Source: Ktedonobacterales bacterium
GTDB taxonomy: Bacteria > Chloroflexota > Ktedonobacteria > Ktedonobacterales > DATBGS01
DNA length: 64,000 nt
NCBI GenBank assembly: GCA_036557285.1
Contig: DATBHW010000032.1
Span: 1-64,000, forward strand
Direction of reading: 5' to 3'
Positions 57,487-64,000 of this stretch are shown here, piece after piece. Every line of letters starts with the position of its first letter. Position 1 is the first letter of the stretch. Made by a program: the position numbers and the translations under genes. The notes below the pieces were generated by a model. It was not told where the DNA came from. It did no database searches and was given only the letters and a program-made list of their open reading frames with translations.

Positions 57487-58554
57487 TTACGCTTTGTGGA
57501 GGTAGATGTCGCCGCTGCTGGCCTGGATGGTGATGCGGGCGTAGGGTGCGCTGCCGACGCTGCCGTTTGCCACCGCGCCGCTGCTGCCAGGGAAGACGTT
57601 CACCCCTGAGAAATCGGAACTGATGTCGCCGCTGTCGGTGGTTGCCTGCACTTGAAACGCGGCGTCGTTCGGCAGGGTAAGGTCAATGTCGCCGCTGCTG
57701 GCCTGGAAACCGTAACTTCCATCGGGTTCGAGCGAGCCGTTGAAGGAGATGTCACCGCTGCTGGTCTGGAACGTCGAGTTTCCACGGGCGTTGGCATTGG
57801 CGGCGGTGATGTCGCCGCTGCTGGTGGTGAGCCGCATTTGTCCGTTGATGTTGCTGGCTTCGATGTCGCCGCTGCTGGTGGTGAGGGTGATCTGGCCGCT
57901 GCCGCCGTTCGTGGTGATGTCGCCGCTGCTGGCTGTCAAGGCTATCTGGCCGTTGACACCTGTGGAGGTGATGTCGCCGCTGTCGGTGTGGACCTCCAGG
58001 GAGGTCTGGCTGGGAACGGTTACGTCGAAGTCAATGCCGTTGTTGTAGGAAAACAAGAAAGAAAAGGTGGGCCGCTCATCTACGGTGACTGTCAGGGTGT
58101 TGGCATCGGTCTGCTGGTAGTGAACGGGTAGGGGATCGTTGTCCCCCCAAAAGACGCGCTGGCGCGCTGTGATGCTGATCGTTTGAGACGGGCCGCTGAC
58201 GATGTGGATATCGCCAGAGTTGGAGGAGAGGCGCAGTGTGGGCTGAGCGCCTACTGTGAAGGTTCTGCTGTTGGTGATTATGTGGGTCAGCAAGACGGAG
58301 GCGGATGCCAGGCCACCGAAGATGATCACCAGGATGAGGACGCTGACGCCCATCCAGGCCCAGGGGCTGCGGCCCTGGCGGGGCGGGCGCGCCATGATGG
58401 GGGCGGGCATGGGTTGCCATCGGGGCTGCTCGCGTGGGTCGAGATTCGCTGCGGGGAACGCGAAGCCCGGCTGCTCGCGTGGGTCGGTATTGATCGGGCG
58501 GCGGTCCCCGTAGGATGCTGCGGGGTCTGCGAAGCCCGGCTCGTGGTTGTTCAT
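57487..58554 (-). CDS. DUF4097-like membrane-anchored protein with repeated SSGDI units
   Basis: 355 aa from ATG 58554; AAGGAG is 6 bases upstream. Residues 1-65 are cytoplasmic with two copies of DPREQPGF/RW-type motifs, 70-95 form one transmembrane helix (WMGVSVLILVIIFGGLASASVLL), and 110-355 are an exported beta-helix-like domain with ten or so repeats of the type x-x-S-S-G-D-I-x-x-x-x (DSGDITSTGVNGQIALTASSGDITTNGGSGQ). This is the DUF4097 ('putative adhesin') pattern, in which strands alternate with turns. Likely a cell-surface protein of unknown partner. A type-3 TIR element lies upstream. Confidence 0.85.
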   Translation of the reverse strand: MNNHEPGFADPAASYGDRRPINTDPREQPGFAFPAANLDPREQPRWQPMPAPIMARPPRQGRSPWAWMGVSVLILVIIFGGLASASVLLTHIITNSRTFTVGAQPTLRLSSNSGDIHIVSGPSQTISITARQRVFWGDNDPLPVHYQQTDANTLTVTVDERPTFSFLFSYNNGIDFDVTVPSQTSLEVHTDSGDITSTGVNGQIALTASSGDITTNGGSGQITLTTSSGDIEASNINGQMRLTTSSGDITAANANARGNSTFQTSSGDISFNGSLEPDGSYGFQASSGDIDLTLPNDAAFQVQATTDSGDISSDFSGVNVFPGSSGAVANGSVGSAPYARITIQASSGDIYLHKA

Positions 58555-58638
58555 GGTTTGCTCCTTTTCTTGGATGCTGCTGCCTGCTGCGCGTGTTGCT
58601 GTGATTGCGCGCTCGTATTTCTGTGTGGTTCGGCTTTC

Positions 58639-58746
58639 CTTAGAATGCCTCACACAACCGACGGTTGGCCCCACCCCTGCCGCCTGGAAGGACGACGCTA
58701 CACCCCCGCCCCTGCTCGTGCGGCGGTTGTGTGAGGCGCTCTTAAG
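58639..58746. mobile_element. Type-3 TIR element, copy 3
   Basis: CCTTAGAATGCCTCACACAA (58639-58658) faces TTGTGTGAGGCGCTCTTAAG at the right end. Only one GCCGCCTGGAAGGACGACGCT hairpin is inside, so this 108-bp copy is the shortest. It lies between the PfkB and DUF4097 genes. It shares ACCCCTGCC and CCCCTGCTCGTGCGG with the other copies. Confidence 0.78.
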
Positions 58747-58829
58747 AAGAGTATACCTGGCAGGTATGGAGGAACTTTGCCGAAAGTGTGTCAAAACAAT
58801 GGCATTTCCGGCAGGGGTTGGTGTCTTGC

Positions 58830-59735
58830 TCATTCGTTAGGCTGGCTGCGGCGCAGGCGCGCTGTCACCTGCGCTGGTGTGGGGATGCCTGCTGCGCCGG
58901 GCTGTTCGACGACAAAGGAGGCGACGCAGTTGGCAAAGCGCATGGCGGCGTGGGGGTCTTGACCGAGGGCGTATTGGATGAGGAAGGCGGCGGCGAAGAC
59001 ATCGCCAGCCCCGGTCGGGTCTACTTCGGTGGTTGGGAAGGCGCGGAAATGGCGGTTGGTGTCGGCGTGGTAGAGGGTCGCGCCCCTGGAGCCTTCGGTC
59101 AGCGCGAGCAGGGGTGTGAGGCGCGCCCAGGCGTTGAGGAGGGCGTCAATTTGCTCCTGCTGCCCATTGCCCCGGTTGTGGGCGATCAAATCTTCGCGGC
59201 TGAGGATGAGGACGTGGAGATGGGGCAGCACCTGGGGCGCGGCGGTCCAGGTGGTGGGCGAGACGAGGCCATCGGCGCCCCACTGACGCAGCCAGCCCTG
59301 GGGGATGGCCCCCAGGAGCGTGTCTGTGAAGCTGGAGGCGAACTCCGGGGCTACTTCCTGGGCCAGCGGGCCAAGCAGGGCGATGCGGGCGCGCCGCCAG
59401 GCTGGGGGCAGATGTTCCGGTCGCAGGGGCGCGGCGCGCCCGCGAAGGTATTGGCGGCGATGTTCGCCTTCATAGATGTTCTCAAAGGTGGTGGATTGGG
59501 GCGCGGGAACCGCTGCTACGGCGATCCCAGGCAAGGCGTCTGGCAGCCGCTTCAGGAGGTCAGGAGAGGCGCTGGTGACGATGCCCGCGCGCAGGCCCAG
59601 GCGCTGCGCGGTGAGCGAGGCAAAGGTGGCGGCGCCGCCGATGGTGAAGCTGCCATCTGGCCGCAGGTCTTTGGTGACGTGGCCGATGACGAGGAAATCA
59701 GGCGGGGCAGTGAGGTCGGCGGGGGCTTCAGACAC
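58830..59735 (-). CDS. PfkB-family carbohydrate/nucleoside kinase
   Basis: 301 aa. The C-terminal signature is intact: VDPTGAGDVFAAAFLIQYALG contains the catalytic Asp of D-x-x-G-A-G-D (residue near 247). The N-terminus FLVIGHVTKDLRPDGSFTIGGAATFASLTAQRLGLRAGIVTSASPDL carries the G-G-A substrate loop. The family phosphorylates sugars, nucleosides or cofactors; the substrate is not predictable here, although 'IGHVTKD' and a short lid are also seen in PfkB proteins of cyclitol or nucleoside pathways. It is cytoplasmic and apparently monocistronic. Confidence 0.9.
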   Translation of the reverse strand: MSEAPADLTAPPDFLVIGHVTKDLRPDGSFTIGGAATFASLTAQRLGLRAGIVTSASPDLLKRLPDALPGIAVAAVPAPQSTTFENIYEGEHRRQYLRGRAAPLRPEHLPPAWRRARIALLGPLAQEVAPEFASSFTDTLLGAIPQGWLRQWGADGLVSPTTWTAAPQVLPHLHVLILSREDLIAHNRGNGQQEQIDALLNAWARLTPLLALTEGSRGATLYHADTNRHFRAFPTTEVDPTGAGDVFAAAFLIQYALGQDPHAAMRFANCVASFVVEQPGAAGIPTPAQVTARLRRSQPNE

Positions 59736-59775
59736 GGCGCGAGTCTCCCTGTGTTTCTCGTTATAAGCTACTGTC

Positions 59776-60300
59776 TCAAGCTGGTATATTCCCGGGCAAA
59801 GATTTGCTGGCTATCGCTCGTTCGCATTCGGCCAGCAGGGCGTTTACGCGCTTCAGCCAGGCATCGAATGGCTGGAGGCCCGCCAGGGCTGGCGGGAGGG
59901 CGACACCTTCTTGCTGGTAGAGCAGCACGCCATGCGCGCCGATGTTCTCCAGGAACTCGGAATCAATGTCGCTGCCCTGTGGATTGCCCACCACCCCTGT
60001 GAACGGCCAGCCGCACTGTTCCTCATCAGGTACGTCTTCAGCTTCGCCAAGGAGTCGAACAAACAACGACCTGCTTCTTCTATCGCGCGCCAGCCACCGC
60101 TGTTCGTGCAGCAGGATCACCAGATCAATATCACTCAAATCCCTTGGTTCAAGGCGCGCTATAGAGCCAAAGAGAGCCAGGAGTGCGACGTTAGGGTCTT
60201 GCTCACGCACCAGTTCTCTTAATTTTCCTACCTTCTGAAGCAAGCGCGGATACTCGCGCAAATAAAGCTGTGCGCGCTTCTGACTTATTTTCTGACTCAT
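59776..60300 (-). CDS. MNT-type minimal nucleotidyltransferase (antitoxin-like)
   Basis: 174 aa. The active-site motif LLALFGSIARLEPRDLSDIDLVILL has Gly45-Ser46 and the acidic pair Asp57/Asp59 of the DNA-polymerase-beta-like minimal nucleotidyltransferase fold. In HEPN/MNT toxin-antitoxin systems, this partner can block the HEPN RNase by AMPylation. The C-terminal half (DIDSEFLENIGAHGVLLYQQEGVALPPALAGLQPFDAWLKRVNALLAECE) is helical and larger than that of classical MntA (about 100-140 aa). The HEPN gene lies directly upstream with a 15-bp gap, so the two form one operon. Confidence 0.85.
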   Translation of the reverse strand: MSQKISQKRAQLYLREYPRLLQKVGKLRELVREQDPNVALLALFGSIARLEPRDLSDIDLVILLHEQRWLARDRRSRSLFVRLLGEAEDVPDEEQCGWPFTGVVGNPQGSDIDSEFLENIGAHGVLLYQQEGVALPPALAGLQPFDAWLKRVNALLAECERAIASKSLPGNIPA

Positions 60301-60315
60301 TGTTGTCTCCTGGTC

Positions 60316-60699
60316 TTAAAGCAGGGGTATGCTCTCTTTAAGAGAAGGACGACCCTTCTCAACCCATTCTTTGATTATCTTTAGCGCATCTCTTGCTTCA
60401 GAGCTTGCTGTTCCGTTCGTGTGCGACCCATAAATGCTGCCTGGACGTAGTAGTTCGAGATTTCGCCAGGCATCCTGAACTTCTGATGGCGCAATTGCTT
60501 TCTTCAGCAGACTTATATTGTCTCTGTGCGCGTGGGCCTGGGGATGAGGCACACCATGCCACTCTGTACCTGCTTCGATAAAGTGGTGCGCCGCCATGTA
60601 GCACGCTTCGATAATTGTTTCCCAATCTTCCGCTGGTTCCAGTTTGGCCTGGGTTCGCTCGAATCGTGCGCCCTTGTGGAAATGCTTCTCTGCGTTCAT
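60316..60699 (-). CDS. HEPN-domain protein (toxin-like)
   Basis: 127 aa. The sequence KHFHKGARFERTQAKLEPAEDWETIIEACYMAAHHFIEAGTEWHGVPHPQAHAHRDNISLLKKAIAPSEVQDAWRNLELLRPGSIYGSHTNGTASSEARDALKIIKEWVEKG has the all-helical HEPN pattern, with a conserved RPGSIYG segment and several His. The classical R-x4-6-H RNase motif is not obvious: the nearest candidates are HAHRDNIS and R84-PGSIYGS-H, with a seven-residue gap. It is followed by the MNT gene, an HEPN/MNT toxin-antitoxin arrangement. RNase activity cannot be assumed. Confidence 0.78.
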   Translation of the reverse strand: MNAEKHFHKGARFERTQAKLEPAEDWETIIEACYMAAHHFIEAGTEWHGVPHPQAHAHRDNISLLKKAIAPSEVQDAWRNLELLRPGSIYGSHTNGTASSEARDALKIIKEWVEKGRPSLKESIPLL

Positions 60700-60816
60700 G
60701 CGCCCCTCCTCGCCTCTGTCTTCCTGTATGATACCCTCTTTGTGTCACTGAGTCCAGATGATTGCCTGCTTCGGCTGAACTGAGGCTTTGCGCGCCTTTC
60801 CTGCAAGCTGGCCTCA

Positions 60817-60825
60817 TGGTATAAT
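60817..60825 (+). promoter_or_regulatory. Extended -10 promoter of MNT-HEPN gene
   Basis: TGG-TATAAT (60817-60825) is a perfect extended -10, about 128 bp upstream of the ATG at 60954. The intervening leader contains no other gene. It directs transcription away from the divergent HEPN/MNT operon. Confidence 0.55.
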
Positions 60826-60953
60826 GGCAAGAGGAGATGATTTGTTTTTCTCCTTCGGCCTTTTTCCCCCTTTGCTGTTATCCACACACAGAGACTGGAA
60901 GATACGAGGGGTGTCTTTCACCGCACGCGCTCTTGAAGACAGGAGGACCAGCG

Positions 60954-61790
60954 ATGAACCTGTTCGAGAAGCAAGCGAAGCTCAATCAATTGTTCACGCA
61001 AAATCCGGTCAATGCGGCGTATCTGGCGGGGTCGCTGACGGGGCGCGCTACGTTCGGGCATCTGACTGATGTGGATATTGCGGTTCTTTTGATGGAGCAG
61101 ATCAAGTCGGACCAGTTTCTGGACTATCAACTCTATCTGTTCACTGAGCTTGCCAAGCGCCTGGAGTCGGATACGATTGATGTGGTGATCTTGAACCAGG
61201 CGTCGCTGTTGCTGAAGCTCCAGGTGATTAAATACGGCCAGATCCTCTACTGCCGCGATGAGAAGAAGCGGGTGGCGTTTGAGACGAGGGCGGTGATGGA
61301 TTACCTGGACTTCAAGCGGATGGATGAGATGCAGCGTGACGCGCTGGCGAAGCGGCTGCATGCCAGCAGGCCGGTGGACCGCGAAAGCCTGCGCACTCAG
61401 ACGGAGCGCCTGCGGGCGGCGCTGGGGCATCTGGGCGAACTGGGCGAGGTGGAGCGAGAGGCGTTTGTCGGTGATTTCAGGCTGTATGGACTGGCGGAGC
61501 GTTATCTGCTGCTGGCGCTTGAGGCGTGTTTGCAGGCATGCAATGTGCTGGTGGCGTCGCTGGGGCTGCGTCGGCCAGAGGGGTATCAGGATTTGCTGGG
61601 GGTGGTGGCGACAGAGGGACTTATTCCGCGCCCGCTGGCCTATCGTCTGGAGGCGCTGACGAATCTGCGCGAGGCGCTGCTCTCTGAGCCGGATACGCTG
61701 GACCATGCTTTGCTTTACGATCATGTGAAGGAGCGTCTTGCCGCGCTCGAAGAGTTTGCTGAGGAGATGGAAACGCTGTGCAAGGAGTGA
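60954..61790 (+). CDS. Single-chain MNT-HEPN protein with degenerate HEPN active site
   Basis: 278 aa from ATG 60954; AGGAGG is 7 bases upstream. Residues 1-110 are a nucleotidyltransferase of the MntA type: AGSLTGRATFGHLTDVDIAVLL with Gly26-Ser27, Asp39/Asp41 and a third acidic residue Asp76 (DTIDVVILN). Residues 143-275 are HepT-like: DFRLYGLAERYLLLALEACLQACNVLVASLGLRRPEGYQDLLGVVATEGLIPRPLAYRLEALTNL then R239-EALLSEP. Canonical HepT has R-N-x-x-x-H-x-Y here, but this protein has Ser244 and Pro246 in place of His and Tyr. So the antitoxin half appears intact and the RNase half inactive. It is divergent from a separate HEPN/MNT operon. Confidence 0.8.
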   Translation: MNLFEKQAKLNQLFTQNPVNAAYLAGSLTGRATFGHLTDVDIAVLLMEQIKSDQFLDYQLYLFTELAKRLESDTIDVVILNQASLLLKLQVIKYGQILYCRDEKKRVAFETRAVMDYLDFKRMDEMQRDALAKRLHASRPVDRESLRTQTERLRAALGHLGELGEVEREAFVGDFRLYGLAERYLLLALEACLQACNVLVASLGLRRPEGYQDLLGVVATEGLIPRPLAYRLEALTNLREALLSEPDTLDHALLYDHVKERLAALEEFAEEMETLCKE

Positions 61791-63145
61791 ATCTGGTCCC
61801 CAGCGGCCCGGAGAGACCGGGCGGGCGCTGGCGTGTTCGCGTGGCGCTGAGTCTGGCGCTGGCGGCGCTGGTGGGGGCGGTGAGTGTGGCAGCCTGGCAA
61901 GCCTTTGTGCATTCCGGCTGGGGGGCGCGGCTGCGTGGGATGAATGAGATTGTGTTTGTGGGGGTGCAGAACTTTTCGGCGCGAAATGGATGGGAGTCCA
62001 CGACGGTAGGGTGCGTGACGATTATTTCAGGTTCACAAGGAGAGAGCCAGGGGAACTCGCCGGGGGCGTCGTCGTGCGCTTACACCAGTGGGTTTTCGCC
62101 GGGTCTGTTGAGCGCCGCAGCTTCGCCGCAGTTGTATGTCGTCCGGCCCGATGGTTCTGGCTTGCGCCAGTTGACGCATGGGTCGGATGGCTATTATTTT
62201 TCGCCAGTCTGGTCGCCCGATGGTTCGCAGATCGCGGCGTTTTTTGTGTCCAACCAGGGAGGGGCGGTTGCCCAACTGGTGGTGATGGATGCGGATGGCG
62301 CGCATGTTCATGAGGTTGGGGGGGTGCTGCTTCACCTGGATGCTTTTAGCCAGGCAGCCGGGCAGAGCTTTTCGCCCAACAGCAGGCTGATCGCGTGGTC
62401 GCCGACTGGCGATCAGATGGTGGCGCTGACAGGCGCGGGGCGATACGCGCTGGTGAAGGCGGATGGCTCCGGTCTGCGCAGATTCGACGCTTTTCTGCCG
62501 GCGTGGTCGCCGGATGGACACACGCTGGCCTATTATACGATTGATCCCAATGATCGAGCGGGGAGCGTCTTCTTTGGGAGACCCGTCTACCGGCTTGAAC
62601 TGCTGGATACGCGGACGCTGCATGCCAGGCGGCTGAGCAATCTGAAGCTGCTGAATAACGAGGCGCTGGCGTGGTCGCCGGATGGGCGCTTTCTGGCTGT
62701 GAGTGTCTTTCCAGGGGGCAATTTTCAGTCCCAGGCCAATGATGCTCTTCTGATCGTGAGCGCGGATGGGGGGGAGACGAAAGCGACGATACAATGGGTG
62801 GGGGCGCGTGTTCAGCAGATCGCGTGGTCGCCCGATGGCGAGAAGCTCGCGGTGGTTTTGCAACGCTTCAACGTGGTGACACAACCAGCGGATGCTGGCG
62901 CTCCTGTGGGGTCGGAAGTGTGGGTGATCAATCGGGATGGCGCAAACAATCACAAGATTGGGATGAGCGATGACGGGCAGCCGTCCTGGGCGCCGGATGG
63001 GAAACGGCTGGTCTTTGTGAGTGCGGATGAGTTAACCCTGATGATTGCCGATACCAGCGCCCAGGCTGAGGCTGCCGTCCATGTCGTCCCGCTCCCGCTG
63101 GCGTTTCTGCTGGCTCCATCCTGGTCGCCGCTGGCGGGGATATAG
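61778..63145 (+). CDS. Membrane-anchored TolB/WD40-like beta-propeller protein
   Basis: 455 aa from GTG 61778, overlapping the end of the MNT-HEPN gene by about 13 bases (a GTG at 61787 is also possible), so cotranscription and coupling are likely. One transmembrane helix (VALSLALAALVGAVSVAAWQAFV, about 20-43) is followed by an exported propeller with about six repeats of W-S-P-D-G (SPVWSPDGSQIAAFF, PAWSPDGHTLAYY, LAWSPDGRFLAVS, IAWSPDGEKLAVV, PSWAPDGKRLVFV). It is similar in design to 8580-9995, but it does not look like a direct duplicate. Ligand unknown. A large gap between repeats 2 and 3 contains YALVKADGSGLRRF. Confidence 0.82.
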   Translation: MQGVNLVPSGPERPGGRWRVRVALSLALAALVGAVSVAAWQAFVHSGWGARLRGMNEIVFVGVQNFSARNGWESTTVGCVTIISGSQGESQGNSPGASSCAYTSGFSPGLLSAAASPQLYVVRPDGSGLRQLTHGSDGYYFSPVWSPDGSQIAAFFVSNQGGAVAQLVVMDADGAHVHEVGGVLLHLDAFSQAAGQSFSPNSRLIAWSPTGDQMVALTGAGRYALVKADGSGLRRFDAFLPAWSPDGHTLAYYTIDPNDRAGSVFFGRPVYRLELLDTRTLHARRLSNLKLLNNEALAWSPDGRFLAVSVFPGGNFQSQANDALLIVSADGGETKATIQWVGARVQQIAWSPDGEKLAVVLQRFNVVTQPADAGAPVGSEVWVINRDGANNHKIGMSDDGQPSWAPDGKRLVFVSADELTLMIADTSAQAEAAVHVVPLPLAFLLAPSWSPLAGI

Positions 63146-63162
63146 GGAAAATCGGTCTGATT

Positions 63163-63609
63163 CTAGACTTTCAGGGCTTCCTTGACTTTCCCTGCGTCGC
63201 CCAGGTATCTGCGGTGTACCTCAAGTTCGAGGGCTGTGCCATCGGCCAGGCGCAGGTCGAGCGCGGCTGTCACCATCTTCTTCTCTAGCTCAAACTTGAG
63301 TACGTCTTGCCTGGGTACAACCAGAACAGGTGTCTTAAGCGAGTTGGTGAAAAATCCGGTGGCAACCTGGTAGATAGCGAATTTCGTCGGGCCGACAGCC
63401 ATGCACATCTGCGGAAACAACTGAATGTTGGGGTTATTGCTCTTGTTCTTGCTTGCCATGGCCCCGGCGATAGCTCCGCCGACTAATCCGCCGACTCCCC
63501 GGCCAATGGCCTGCCCCTTCAGGCCGCCTTTGGGCATGACAAATGAACTTGCCATCACTGGCTCCTGGAGCAGTTGGGTCGCCTGGTCATTCATACGTTT
63601 GCTTGGCAT
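63163..63609 (-). CDS. Small protein with Gly-rich hydrophobic segment and PH-like C-terminus
   Basis: 148 aa from ATG 63609; AAGGAG lies about 12 bases upstream. Residues 25-50 hold a Gly/Ala-rich hydrophobic stretch (GQAIGRGVGGLVGGAIAGAMAS) resembling glycine-zipper membrane segments. Residues 65-148 (MAVGPTKFAIYQVATGFFTNSLKTPVLVVPRQDVLKFELEKKMVTAALDLRLADGTALELEVHRRYLGDAGKVKEAL) have the strand-and-helix order of bacterial PH domains, tentatively. It may sit at the membrane. No operon partner. It is convergent with the propeller gene, 17 bp between stops. Confidence 0.65.
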   Translation of the reverse strand: MPSKRMNDQATQLLQEPVMASSFVMPKGGLKGQAIGRGVGGLVGGAIAGAMASKNKSNNPNIQLFPQMCMAVGPTKFAIYQVATGFFTNSLKTPVLVVPRQDVLKFELEKKMVTAALDLRLADGTALELEVHRRYLGDAGKVKEALKV

Positions 63610-64000
63610 TATGGAAAATGACTCCTTCTTTGGATGTAAGAGCGACTGTATCTGCTTTGCAAAGATCGCTCGCTCTCCGCGCGCCATTATGACATATGTT
63701 TCCTGGGTATACAAGAGCTTACGTCGGCCCTCACGGAGTTCTGCGCAAACCCCACCCAGCGGTTCATGCAGTTTAATTTTTACCTGGGATACGGTGCGCG
63801 GCTGGCGGCTACGCCGCGAAGCCTGCCTGCGGCAACGGGCGCTTGCCTCGGCTGGGCCTGCGGCCTGGACCGCTTGCGGGAACTGGGTTCCCGCACTCTC
63901 CCTCGCTGCGCTCGGTCGCGCGGTCCAGCCTCGGCACTCTCGCTCCCGTTGGTCGCTCGCGCACCCGTGTCTGCGCAGGCTCCCCGCCCGCATGGGCGCG
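63610..64000. repeat. Gene-free end of window with degenerate repeats
   Basis: 63610-63790 shows no gene. From about 63800 a degenerate multi-hairpin element appears (GGCGGCTACGCCGCGAAGCCTGCCTGCGG), then an interrupted block (CGCACTCTCCCTCGCTGCGCTCGGTCGCGCGGTCC) and CGTGTCTGCGCAGGCTCCCCGCCC, which matches the 3' end of the other copies. The block between the two halves could be an insertion. The window ends inside it. Confidence 0.5.

Noticed and set aside
59776-60699. HEPN/MNT genes as part of a CBASS or CRISPR-type defence island
   Set aside because: No cyclase with effector, TIR, SAVED or cas gene occurs nearby; only the toxin-antitoxin-like reading is supported.

Overview
The window looks like a GC-rich chromosomal segment of a free-living, multicellular-style Gram-positive or monoderm bacterium. 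The protein repertoire fits Chloroflexota of the Ktedonobacteria type best: Hanks-type Ser/Thr kinases with Pro-rich linkers, zinc-ribbon-plus-membrane-anchor proteins, DUF3352/DUF4097-like exported proteins, beta-propellers, a sedolisin, RidA, PhzF and several copies of a histidine-kinase-like membrane sensor module. This assignment is inference from gene style; no rRNA, tRNA or CRISPR array was found to anchor it.

Layout. 1-2.7 kb: the end of an IS3-type transposase, a truncated exported-domain gene, two small minus-strand genes and a P22_AR_N-type antirepressor with a hairpin array in its leader. 3.2-13.8 kb: a large six-hairpin glycosidase, a zinc-ribbon DUF3352-like protein, a beta-propeller protein, a second antirepressor, a LacI-type regulator behind a 16-bp tandem array, and an XRE regulator. 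14.3-23.3 kb: patatin, double GNAT, a membrane sensor, PhzF, RidA, a TPR protein and a zinc-ribbon membrane protein. 23.4-26.3 kb: an isolated operon of a terminase large subunit with two small partners behind a consensus promoter whose -10 lies in a 17-bp palindrome. 26.8-45 kb: methyltransferase, EamA permease, zinc-ribbon kinase, alpha/beta hydrolase, GT87-like glycosyltransferase, an XRE/YgiT pair, acyl-CoA ligase, YdeI-like protein, sedolisin and histidine phosphatase. 45.4-55 kb: a zinc-ribbon protein, two overlapping sensor-module paralogues, a MerR regulator with a neighbouring Cys protein, and two kinases in an operon. 55-64 kb: exported proteins, a DUF4097-like protein, a PfkB kinase, a HEPN/MNT pair divergent from a single-chain MNT-HEPN protein, and another beta-propeller.

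The strongest unexplained signal is the intergenic DNA. Nearly every larger gap is filled by a few interlocking repeat families: (a) a short hairpin, GTAG-CGCCGCC-loop-GGCGGC, present as singles and inverted pairs, which resembles REP/BIME elements; (b) a multi-hairpin element whose stems show compensatory base changes and which lies in the same orientation in all clear copies; (c) three kinds of terminal-inverted-repeat elements (175 bp, 251 bp and about 108-180 bp) that resemble MITEs. No transposase for them lies in the window.

Functionally, many of the genes are for sensing and signalling: kinases, sensor-like membrane proteins, zinc ribbons, and LacI, MerR, XRE and antirepressor regulators. 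Others encode exported or surface proteins. Two compact accessory modules stand out: the terminase trio and the HEPN/MNT cluster.
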